Assembly (NCBI RefSeq): GCF_026151205.1
Contig: NC_087078.1
Span: 970,175-1,030,174 of the forward strand
DNA from: Bolinopsis microptera
Lineage: Eukaryota; Ctenophora; Tentaculata; Lobata; Bolinopsidae
Direction of reading: 5' to 3'
DNA length: 60,000 nucleotides
The notes under the pieces were generated by a model that did not search any database, was not told the origin of the DNA, and saw only the letters and a program-made list of their open reading frames with translations. The position numbers and the translations under genes were made by a program. This document shows, piece by piece, positions 1-9,548 of this stretch. Within the stretch, counting starts at the first letter, position 1, and each line of letters starts with the position of its first letter.

Positions 1-698
1 AAAAGGAAACAATGGTGACGCGGAAAGAAATGTTTCAGGTTGTTCCAATTTAACGCTCAACATTTTATCGTGGGCTTGTCGAGATCCACGAGCATGTCTT
101 TTGAGTCCCCTTAAAAATCGCTCATCATATTAGATTCTTCTCTTTATAATTATGATTGCTTTGAATGCAGCGGGCGATGGATTGAAAGTCAAAGACGGAT
201 TGATCTGATTGTAAAATCAAGAAATAGTCCGGAAACTTTGGAACGTGAGGCAACTCCCGTCCAGAATGTGCTCCCGTCCAGAATGTGCTCGGGAACGAAG
301 TTAATTTGCTTAATTGCACAATGTCACGTTTCTAACCCATCTCTAATAAAAATAAGCAAATATCGAGTGGATGTGGGGGAGGGGGGAAATTTAAGAATCA
401 TTTTAGAGAGAGATAACAAATATTGTGGTAATGAAACAAGAGATGAAGTCAGATTTTCGATATAATGTCATGATTTTTCTGCTGTGATGTTTTTAAATAT
501 TCTCATTACACGATAGATATTAAAATAGATAAAACTACACTAACTCCTCCCTTGCCAGGCCAGGGAGCCTCTGGACTAGCACGTGTTATAGCCAACCACT
601 GGGTTAAACCTAAAAACAATCTAATCAATAATGTCTAATGGATTGGTAAAGGACGTGTTCAAAATGTCTCACTTAGTTAACTGAGCAGGGCTGATAAA
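1..698. other. No gene recognised
   Basis: AT-rich sequence with only short open frames (up to 75 codons) that have no recognisable domain and no convincing splice context. Upstream exons of the plus-strand gene that begins to be visible at 1731 could lie in introns here or left of the window, but none was identified. Confidence 0.5.
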
Positions 699-1693
699 CT
701 GAATCTGTATTACTCACTATTTTATAAGTCATAATATATGTGCATAATGTAATATGTGCCTAGAGAGGGCAGTTAGCTAATACTGAATCTGTATTACTCA
801 CTATTTTATAAGTCAAAATTTATGTGCATAATATAATATGTGCCTAGAGAGGGCAGTTAGCTAATACTGAATCTGTACTACTCACTATTTTATAAGTCAT
901 AATATATGTGCATAATATAATATGTGCCTAGAGAGGGCAGTTAGCTAATACTGAATCTGTATTACTCACTATTTTATAAGTCATACTATATGTGCATAAT
1001 GTAATATGTGCCTAGAGAGGGCAGCTAGCTAATACTGAATCTGTATTACTCACTATTTTATAAGTCATAATATATGTGCATAATATAATATGTGCCTAGA
1101 GAGGGCAGTTAGCTAATACTGAATCTGTATTACTCACTATTTTATAAGTCATAATATATGTGCATAATATAATATGTGCCTAGAGAGGGCAGTTAGCTAA
1201 TACTGAATCTGTACTACTCACTATTTTATAAGTCATAATATATGTGCATAATATAATATGTGCCTAGAGAGGGCAGTTAGCTAATACTGAATCTGTACTA
1301 CTCACTATTTTATAAGTCATAATATATGTGCATAATATAATATGTGCCTAGAGAGGGCAGTTAGCTAATACTGAATCTGTACTACTCACTATTTTATAAG
1401 TCATAATATATGTGCATAATATAATATGTGCCTAGAGAGGGCAGTTAGCTAATACTGAATCTGTATTACTCACTATTTTATAAGTCATAATATATGTGCA
1501 TAATGTAATATGTGCCTAGAGAGGGCAGTTAGCTAATACTGAATCTGTATTACTCACTATTTTATAAGTCATACTATATGTGCATAATATAATATGTGCC
1601 TAGAGAGGGCAGTTAGCTAATACTGAATCTGTATTACTCACTATTTTATAAGTCATAATATAATATGTGCCTAGAGAGGGCAGTTAGCTAATA
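699..1693. repeat. 84-bp minisatellite, 12 copies
   Basis: Twelve head-to-tail copies begin at 699, 783, 867 and so on every 84 bases. Copies differ by a few substitutions, for example tgtattactc against tgtactactc. The last copy, from 1623, has lost about 12 bases of its AT-rich centre. The array ends about 37 bases before the splice acceptor of the exon at 1731, so it lies in an intron of the TANGO1-like gene or directly upstream of it. Confidence 0.95.
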
Positions 1694-1730
1694 CTGCAAT
1701 AACAAACAGTTTTACCGTTACTTTCCACAG

Positions 1731-4700
1731 AAGCGAATAGTGGGATAGCAGATCTGGAAGAAGAACTGGTAACCAAGTCACGTGATGTTGATGTTATCAG
1801 AGAGTGCCTGGTTGATCTTCGTGCACAGGTAACTACCGCATTATATACGTACTTACAAGGAAATAAGAAATATTTGAGGAATACGGGTTTTAACAGAAAC
1901 TACCAGATTCACATTCTCTCCAAATTAATAACTCCTCTATTTTAATTACTCACTAATTATTAATTACTCCTCTATTTTAGACAGAAGAAGATGAGGAGCT
2001 AGACTTCGCCTCTCACTTCAAGGACATGATAGATGTGAGCACTGTAAAGAGTGAAAACGAGCGGCTTCTGGAGACGAACAGGGACTTGGCTGAGGAATTC
2101 GAAAAGGTAAATTAATAAAGTGGTGCTCCTTCAACAGTGGTGCTTAATTTAAATGGTACAAAATTTAATATTTTAATACTACAATTTCATTGGTATGAAC
2201 TATGAAAGTTGATGGTTACCATGGTTATTGCGATTGCGTTTATTTCTCTGGATTACTCCTTATAAGTCGCGGCTGGTATTTACTGGCTGGGGGCCTTTGA
2301 CCGGATTATTTTTAAAACTGCTAGTGATTAGTGAGCAGACATTGGGTTTAGTAGATTAATCTGCCAGACACTGTGCTGGATCACTGCTTCCCAATTAATT
2401 TGAGTTCTTTATTGAATGTTCTGACAAAATATCTGAATTCAGTTAACATGTTTGTAATTCAGTTAAAAGAAGACTGTGACGTGTATGTATGTATTTCAGT
2501 TAAAAGAAGACTGTGACGTGTATGTATTTCAGTTAAAAGAAGACTGTGACGTGTATGTAATTCAGTTAAAAGAAGACTGTGACGTGTATGTATTTCAGTT
2601 AAAAGAAGACTGTGACGTGTATGTATTTCAGTTAAAAGAAGACTGTGACGTGTATGAAGAACGAGTTAAAATGTTTGTATTTCAGTTAAAAGAAGACTGT
2701 GACGTGTTTGTAATTCAGTTAAAAGAAGACTGTGACGTGTTTGTATTTCAGTTAAAAGAAGACTGTGACGTGTATGTAATTCAGTTAAAAGAAGACTGTG
2801 ACGTGTATGTATTTCAGTTAAAAGAAGACTGTGACATGTATGTATTTCAGTTAAAAGAAGACTGTGACGTGTTTGTAATTCAGTTAAAAGAAGACTGTGA
2901 CGTGTATGTAATTCAGTTAAAAGAAGACTGTGACGTGTTTGTATTTCAGTTAAAAGAAGACTGTGACGTGTATGTATTTCAGTTAAAAGAAGACTGTGAC
3001 GTGTTTGTATTTCAGTTAAAAGAAGACTGTGACGTGTATGTATTTCAGTTAAAAGAAGACTGTGACGTGTATGTATTTCAGTTAAAAGAAGACTGTGACG
3101 TGTTTGTAATTCAGTTAAAAGAAGACTGTGACGTGTTTGTATTTCAGTTAAAAGAAGACTGTGACGTGTATGTAATTCAGTTAAAAGAAGACTGTGACGT
3201 GTTTGTAATTCAGTTAAAAGAAGACTGTGACGTGTATGTATTTCAGTTAAAAGAAGACTGTGACGTGTATGAAGAACGAGTTCAAGAAGTGGACGATGAA
3301 CTAGAACAGCTGAAAAACGAAAAAGAGGAGGAAATAGCGAAGAGAGTGGAATATGCCACTAAATATGATACTCTGTCGACTTACTTCAAAGAGAAGGAGG
3401 ACGGTCTCCACTGCAGATTGTCTGAGTTGCAGGTTAGTAGTAACGGTCTGCACTGCAGATTGTCTGAGTTGCAGGTTAGTAGTAACGGACCTTGATCACG
3501 TGATTATTCACATCTGGTATATATAAAATACTTCTCTCGTTCCTTCTTAAGAAAAGAGGACACCCAGGATTGTAGATAGGAAATTTTACTTTAAAATAAT
3601 GATCATGAACTGTAACTCAAACTTCACCAGGTAAAATGTAAGCAGTTGGAAGAGGAAAGCAGTGAAGCGAACATCTTATTCTACAAAGAAGAACTGTCCC
3701 GACTGAAGAAATCCCACGCCGAGGTTGAGAGAAATCTCACTCTGCAAATACAGACAAACGAACGTAAAGCAAAGGACGCCTTCACTCAGCTCAGATCCAA
3801 GGATACTAAGTTGAAAGAATCGCAGGAGTTAGTGAGAAAACTCAAGAAATGTGAGTTTCCACCATGATTTTGTGTACATTATAATTTGTCGTCAGAGATC
3901 TTGTTCAGTAAAAACCAGAGAAACTTAACGACTGGTTACATTGAGAAATGGACCATATGTTCAGGTAAATACTCCAGGTCCACAGCCAGAAGACTTTTAG
4001 GATTATTGAAAATTTATCACTTGGACCATGAGCCGTGTAATAGTCTGAACTAAGATCTATCAGGCGATTATAACGGTAAAATTAGAGTGACAAAACACTG
4101 GCGTAGTGGGGTCCCGGAGGACGCACTTATATATTAGAGTAATAGCCGTCAACTTTTCATCACCACCAGCTGACCCCGTCTACAGAGACCTCTATAATAC
4201 TTGATAATCCCAGTAATAATATGGGGGGTCCCATTGTTGAAGGGTCCTTTAGTTTATCAGGACTCAAGACTAGACTCCTTACTGTTGTGGCAGATAAGTG
4301 GCACCTGGGCGTCCCCCTCCCAGGTTATTTGGTGTATTTTATGAGAGACTCTCTCTGGGACAGGTCATTGAGCTGTTTTAGTGGCTGTTACTATGGATCC
4401 ACAGAGGAGATGTGACAATGTTAATATAGGACGCCTTGGTAACACTGTTATTGTACACACGGTGGGAGATTAGACACACAGTATCCTCGTTTTATCCCGT
4501 CGTTAACAACTGTTTTCATTACAGCAAACGGCAGCACCACTGTTATCCCGGAAGAAGGTCCGGTACCTGGTCCCCCCTTTATAGACTTTCCTCCTCATCT
4601 CCGGAAAACTGGGCCTCCTGACTCTCCGTCAGAAAGCAGTTTAACATCCGCGGAGGACCTTGAAAATAGAAGATTGGAGAGGAAAATGGATTTGGATAAG

Positions 4701-5520
4701 ATAAAAGACCACTTTCCTCCGGACATGCGGTATAGTTAATTTTGTTAAAATAAATTTTAAAATTTAAAATTGATAATTTCTCTTTACAATTGTAAATGGA
4801 TTATCGTAAACCGATCGGAAACAGTAACAGTATGTGAAAACTAACCATCAACTCTCTAGATCGTACGATGACGGGAGGTACGTGCCCCGACCGTACTCAG
4901 ACGAGATGTACCGTGACCCCCGAGATATGGTCTACAGGGACTACCCCCACCCTCCCTTCGACCCCCGAGTCCTGGACAGGTCCCGTCCTTCCTCCGTGGG
5001 ACGAGAAGATCGCATCCCTCCAGCCATGTATCATGGACCACCTAGAGACTTGCCATCTCGGGACTTTCCTCCCGGCGGCATGGACTTACCTCCGAGAGAC
5101 ATGCCCCCAAGGGATTTACCTCACAGGGACTTGCCTCCAAGGGATATGCCGCCAAGGGATATGCCGCCAAGGGATTTACCTCTCAGGGACTTGCCTCCAA
5201 GGGATATGCCGCCAAGGGATATGCCGCCAAGAGATATGCCTCCAAGGGATATGCCTCCAAGGGACCTCACCCCAAGGGACTTACCGCCTCGTGATTTCTT
5301 GCCACCGCGAGACAATGGAAGTGCACTGCCTCCAAGGGGTGCGATGCTGCCTCCACGCGAAGTTCCCAGACCCCCGTCCCGGGACGGCAGTTTGCCACCG
5401 CCCACAATACCTTTCAGAAACTCTGGTGGTAGGGCAGACAGTGGGGACCTGAACAGGTCCGGGAGTAACAGTAATTTAAATAAAGTTAATAGTGGCAGTA
5501 ATCTCAGTTTAGGGATTTGA
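1731..5520 (+). CDS. TANGO1/cTAGE5-like ER exit site protein (3' exons)
   Basis: Six exons join in phase: 1731-1828, 1981-2106, 3247-3432 (alternative starts back to 2463, alternative end 3474), 3631-3850, 4525-4729 and 4860-5520, ending in TGA. The first four encode an acidic, leucine-heptad coiled coil (for example EDLEEEL-type and LEQLKNEKEEE segments). Exon four has an ERKAKDAFTQLRSKD-like stretch that recalls the second coiled coil of MIA2/MIA3. The last exons encode a proline-rich tail with many PPRDM/PPRDL repeats and a serine/asparagine-rich end. In known TANGO1/cTAGE5 proteins the coiled coils sit at ER exit sites and the proline-rich tail binds Sec23 of COPII to export bulky cargo such as collagen. 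The domain order fits that family, but the assignment is by eye. The luminal and transmembrane exons are not in the window. Confidence 0.65.
2463..3276 (+). repeat. 33-bp coding minisatellite carrying splice acceptors
   Basis: About 24 copies of a 33-bp unit, each holding an acceptor-like ...tttcag or ...attcag followed by ttaaaagaagactgtgacgt. The unit translates without stops as 11 residues, (V)(F/I)QLKEDCDV(Y/F). The true exon start is presumably one of these acceptors, because the preceding exon ends in phase 0 and every copy from the second on starts LKEDCDV in the same frame. The first copy (from 2463) is out of register by a 4-base insertion. The fifth in-frame copy carries an extra GAAGAACGAG segment copied from the end of the array. 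The units end where the unique exon sequence DVYEERVQEVDDELEQL begins near 3270. Confidence 0.95.
3403..3486 (+). repeat. 42-bp tandem duplication of an exon end and splice donor
   Basis: Two 42-bp units (3403-3444 and 3445-3486) differ at one base (ctcc/ctgc). Each contains the exon end SELQ and the donor cag|gttagt. Using either donor (after 3432 or 3474) keeps phase 0 and adds or omits 14 residues. Confidence 0.9.
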
Positions 5521-6853
5521 TTTTAGATTTGAAGTTATATGTGTGCGGGGGTATAGTTCGAAATCCAAATTTATTTTATTTGTTAGGAATTCAACTTTTA
5601 GTTAAATTTTACTTTATCTCAAAAATTAGGATTAGTTCATTGGAAAATCTTCAAAGAGACGCTGACTTCAATATCAAATTTGATACTTAAGCTAGAATAC
5701 AGTGTGTATAGTACAAAACAAAAGAAGTTATATTCGGTATTCTGTAACATGTTTTACTTTCCTTAATGATCACTAGGCGAGGAGATCTGTTTCTAAAATA
5801 TGGATGACTCTTCACTCTTCACTCGCTTAATATCTTCAATCGCCTCATAATAGCAAAAACTTTGAGAATATTTGGGTTTCATGTGTCTAGACGGGTTTCC
5901 GTGATAAATCTGTAGTTTGTTAACTGTTCGTATTGAATCAAAATAATAACTTAAATTTAAATTATCGGTTAAAACACTTTAAGTAAATTATTTGATTTTT
6001 TTCGAAGATTGGTGTTGCAGTATGGAATTGGAAATTATTATGAATTTGCGATGTTTTAAGATTCTAATTTGATTTACCAAAAACTATAAATGCTTATTTG
6101 TCGCTTGGCTTAAATTGTGACCTTGAAGTAAAAAAATGCTTATGTTATGATAAAAATGAAGAGTTATAACAAGCTTGAAAACGATACGAACATATCTAGG
6201 TGAATCAAAGTTTCTGCAATCAAAACCTTCGTGAAGTATCCTGTACGAAGAAGAACATTAATAGGCGGAAAATTTATTCTGACTAAAAAGTATAACAGGA
6301 AACAAATTCATAAACTGTGACAAAGAAACGTGTGAAGCTGATCTCGACAGCCTCCAATCAGACTGCATTGAGATTACATTTCCGAGATCCTCGACACCGC
6401 TCCAACTAAATCGTTCGCCCAAATTTTAAGAAACTTCTTGTGAAAAGGCCCTGAGGGTATGACAGTAACCTTGATCGGTGTATTTTTGGACGAATCACCC
6501 CCATGACGTAGGGTAAAAATGCTTCCCTGGAAAATTATGGGCAAAAAAACCCTTGATAATGATATCATTTCCTTTTGTTTGGGAAAGGCCGGAGACACTT
6601 GCAGCGGTCCACTACCCAGGCCATGATCGAAATGTATTAATATTTTAATTGTTAAAAGGTGAAATTAGGCCAACCTGCAAGTTGCTTAGTTGCAGTGTCT
6701 TCTGGTACTGGTAGTGGTCGGGTCTACCTGGGGGACCCCAGGCTATTATGACAGGCTGAGCGCCGCCCAGTAATGGTCGGGTCTACTCACATATTAACGT
6801 GACAAGTCAACTATCGGTTTGTAACGAGTCAGCCAGATTGGGAACCGGTCACT
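5521..6853. other. No gene recognised
   Basis: AT-rich sequence downstream of the TANGO1-like stop codon, probably including its 3' UTR. A 74-codon minus frame at 6374-6598 has no recognisable motif. I see no transposon ends here until the MULE terminal repeat. Confidence 0.5.
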
Positions 6854-7026
6854 GCGGCGGAAGTCACTGCGGCGGTGGACGGTACAGCGGAGGACGGTAC
6901 AGTGCAGCGGAGCTGATGACGGTACGGCGGTAGTTTCCAAAAAGGTTGGACGGTACGGCGGATCACATGACACCCACTTTACTTTGGATAGTACGGCGGT
7001 ACTACTACTACTAGAAACTGTACCTA
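6854..7026 (+). repeat. MULE left terminal inverted repeat
   Basis: About 173 bases matching the reverse complement of 8264-8411 from gcggcggaagtcactgcggc to gaaactgtaccta. It is rich in short ggacggtac / ggcgg modules. It carries an extra insert of about 25 bases (around 6900-6925) made of the same modules and absent from the right repeat. Confidence 0.9.
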
Positions 7027-7066
7027 AGACAGAACTTACACATTCAACTTGTTTCTAAGTTTTGTT

Positions 7067-7837
7067 CTAGATTCGCATTATAAGTTTTATATCCTTGTAG
7101 ATGGTGGTATCCTTGTGGGTGAGAAGGATGTAGATGCAAGGAAAGACCCAGGTAGCGTCCTCGTTGAAGTTGACCATCTCAGCGTGAATGGTGAGGAGTT
7201 GGTAGAAGAGCTGAGGAGAAGAGGAGAAGGTCGCGTCCACGTACCAAGAGCTGCTGTCCTCCAGGGCTCGCAGGTTCTTCTCCGTCCCAAAGATGATAAC
7301 TCGTCGCTCGTCGTCTTTGTTATCAAACTGGAGCATAGGTTCGCCAGCCAGAGACATGCAGTCGTCCTCCTCCAGTTCAAGGTCTGCCAGGTTCGTCGGA
7401 GCTCTAGGGACAGGGTTCTCCTTCCGGTGGGCTCTCTGAGCTTGCTTCTTCACCGCTTGTTCGCTGGGGAGGAGGAAGCGAGCAGTCTGGGACAGCGAGC
7501 CAGTAACGGAGCAGTAGATTCTGTGGTTCTGAGTAATCGTAGTCGCAGCCAGATCGTGGACTTGGGAGAGGGTTTCTCGGACTTCGCAGTCAGCTATGTC
7601 GGCACTGTGGTTGTGAGGCTGGGTGACTGACACCAGGGATCCGTTGAGGGTGTAGAGTCGTCCCTTGCATCTGTCGTTCTTCTTCACGCACCTCCAAGCC
7701 TTTCGTCCATCCAGAGTCGGCTTTCCATCTTTGGAGTAGCGGAAACCACGGTGTAGAAGGTTCTGACTCTTAGCAGTTCTCCCTCTGACCACCTTCACCG
7801 TATCTTCATCGAACATCGTTGTAGCTGTTGTACTCAA
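7067..7837 (-). pseudogene. FLYWCH-MULE transposase, truncated
   Basis: A 256-residue frame. Residues about 12-80 form a FLYWCH zinc finger (AWRCVKKNDRCKGRLYT, then the HNH pair in PHNHSAD). A spacer follows, and then the start of a MULE transposase domain with the first catalytic aspartate in the WYVDATFSSSP motif and the usual PCIYILL segment. The frame stops shortly after, close to the inner end of the left terminal repeat, so the second aspartate and the glutamate of the DDE triad are missing. Full-length relatives are usually at least twice as long. The plus-strand frame at 7049-7630 is a shadow of this one. Confidence 0.85.
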
Positions 7838-8263
7838 GTTGTAGTGTTGCAGTACTGGAGAGTGGAGATGGTGGACGGTGGTGCTAATGAGATAATCTCC
7901 TCAACTTTGATGCCTCTATCATTATCTACGTTTCACTGAGCTACGGTTGATCAGATTCCTGGATGCGATCCCTCGTGACGTGTTCTCATGCCCTTGTTAT
8001 TACCCATTGCATCTCGGCGCAGTGATATGAGATCTCACCGTAACAACAAACAAGCTCATCGTGCACTCGCTTAACCACCGTTGTGCAGACCGGACGCGAT
8101 CTGATACGAACCAGAAAGTGGAACAAGAACTGCTCTTAGTAATCACAATGCATATGTCAAACTTTATCCAATTTAATTTTAATTAAAATTAATTTCGAAG
8201 TAACAAAGAGGAAAATAGAACTTTTTATATCTAATCGATATTAGCAGTGCTAGGTCTATCTTA

Positions 8264-8411
8264 TAGGTACAGTTTCTAGTAGTAGTAGTACCGCCGTACT
8301 GTCCAAAGTAAAGTGGGTGTCATGTGATCCGCCGCACCGTCCAACCTTTTTGGAAACTACCGCCGTACCGTCCTCCGCTGTACCGTCCACCGCCGCAGTG
8401 ACTTCCGCCGC
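8264..8411 (-). repeat. MULE right terminal inverted repeat
   Basis: Inverted partner of 6854-7026, running from taggtacagtttctagtagt to cttccgccgc. It lacks the 25-base insert of the left repeat and shows only a few substitutions, such as gtgcgg against gtacgg. Confidence 0.9.
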
Positions 8412-9019
8412 TGCGTCTTCAGATTAGTTTGTTGAAAATAAAGCTGCTAAGTCAAAGTGCTAACAGTAACAGTAACCTGAACCAGTAGTCGTAGTCAATA
8501 TTCAGTCGTCAGTACTACTACTAGTAGTCAGGGTCATTGTGACCTGTAGTCACTAGTCATTTTGTAAATTAATCGTTATTCATATATTATTTGATCAAAA
8601 CCCATAATCATCACTATCCATTATTATGAGTTTTTTTTTCAAGGAGCAGGCTTGCAACATAGGTTCGGGAGTTTTGAAAGTTTAGGCAGGGTGCTAGGTT
8701 GTGGTACACACTCAACTAGGTAGTCTGCGAGTCCGAAAATCTCCAAAAAGAGATGTCATCAGAGTGTGAGCCACCGCCTGACTAACCTGTGGGTAGAGTT
8801 CGCTATACTCTAATTTATGGCAGGTAGTATCTTTTGTGTGTTGTTGAGATCCTGAGTATCCATTCACCAGGGTACCAATTAACGACTTTTGGTGCAGATG
8901 GTTATAAAGGGTCAAGGGTGGTGGGTAGTAGGAGGGTCATCAAATCAGAAAAGGCAGACCTGAGTTGATAGCACGTGTACTTGTAACGGTTTCCTCAATC
9001 TGGTATACGTTGTCTCAGT
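8412..9019. other. No gene recognised
   Basis: Short stretch with (TAG/CTA)-rich simple sequence near 8510-8530 and no recognisable domain on either strand. Confidence 0.45.
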
Positions 9020-9470
9020 CTGACTAATGTCTCTTGCTAAAATGATCACGTCTCCGATGTTGGGGATTGATGTATTCTTTAACACAATCGAGCCAAGACT
9101 TTCGAGGTCTACCTTTGGATATATTTCAATGTTCCGGTTTCCACTTCAGCAATTTATTGGACAGCTGTTCTTGAGGCATTCATGTCACGTGTCCAAACCA
9201 CCGCAGTCTGTTGTTAGAGATGAAGGTTGCAACATTTGTGATAGCAGCCCGCTGTAGAACTGTTTCATTGCATCAGCATGTCTTCGTAGAATCCGTAGAA
9301 TCCTCTTCAGACACCTCTGATGTAACACCTCTACTCGGTGCACATGGCTTTTGATGTTTGGCCAAGTCTCGCTTCCGTAAGGCAATACTGTTAATACAGA
9401 TTCTCTGTTGATTCAGGATTCTGATCTTTGTCTCTGTAAGGATGCCTTGCCAATCCTACTAACCAGATCT
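9020..9470 (-). mobile_element. Decayed LINE reverse-transcriptase C-terminus
   Basis: Minus-strand frame 9185-9385 encodes PYGSETWPNIKSHVHRVEV followed by a CLKRILRI segment. This matches the connection region after the reverse transcriptase (LYGSETW...RMLRM) in the adjacent intact LINE at 9549-12821. Flanking frames are interrupted by stops. It is a separate, older, 5'-truncated copy of a related lineage. Confidence 0.7.
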
Positions 9471-9548
9471 TTATCCAGGGTCCCAATAGCAGATATGAAA
9501 CAATGAGAACAATACAAAGCTAAGAATTATAAACATGACTTACTTGAC

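Larger units (their letters stand above)
6854..8411 (-). mobile_element. MULE-type DNA transposon, internally deleted
   Basis: A transposon of about 1.56 kb with long terminal inverted repeats (6854-7026 and 8264-8411) around a single minus-strand transposase remnant. Long inverted repeats plus a FLYWCH zinc finger next to a MULE transposase core are typical of animal Mutator-like elements. The catalytic core is cut off by the left repeat, so this copy could move only if helped by an intact relative. The expected 8-11 bp target duplication was not found at the boundaries drawn here. Confidence 0.85.

Noticed and set aside
699-1693. CRISPR-like array
   Set aside because: The 84-bp units are contiguous tandem repeats with no unique spacers, and the window is eukaryotic. 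The same reasoning applies to the other minisatellites.
4868-5452. Alternative frames on both strands across the PPRD exon
   Set aside because: Shadows of the repetitive proline-rich tail. Only the frame ending at 5520 joins in phase to the upstream exons.
7049-7630. 193-codon plus-strand frame
   Set aside because: Antisense shadow of the FLYWCH-MULE transposase, which has real motifs on the minus strand.
6825-8425. Target-site duplication of the MULE (cagatt near both ends)
   Set aside because: The hexamer lies at unequal distances from the inverted repeats and is too short.
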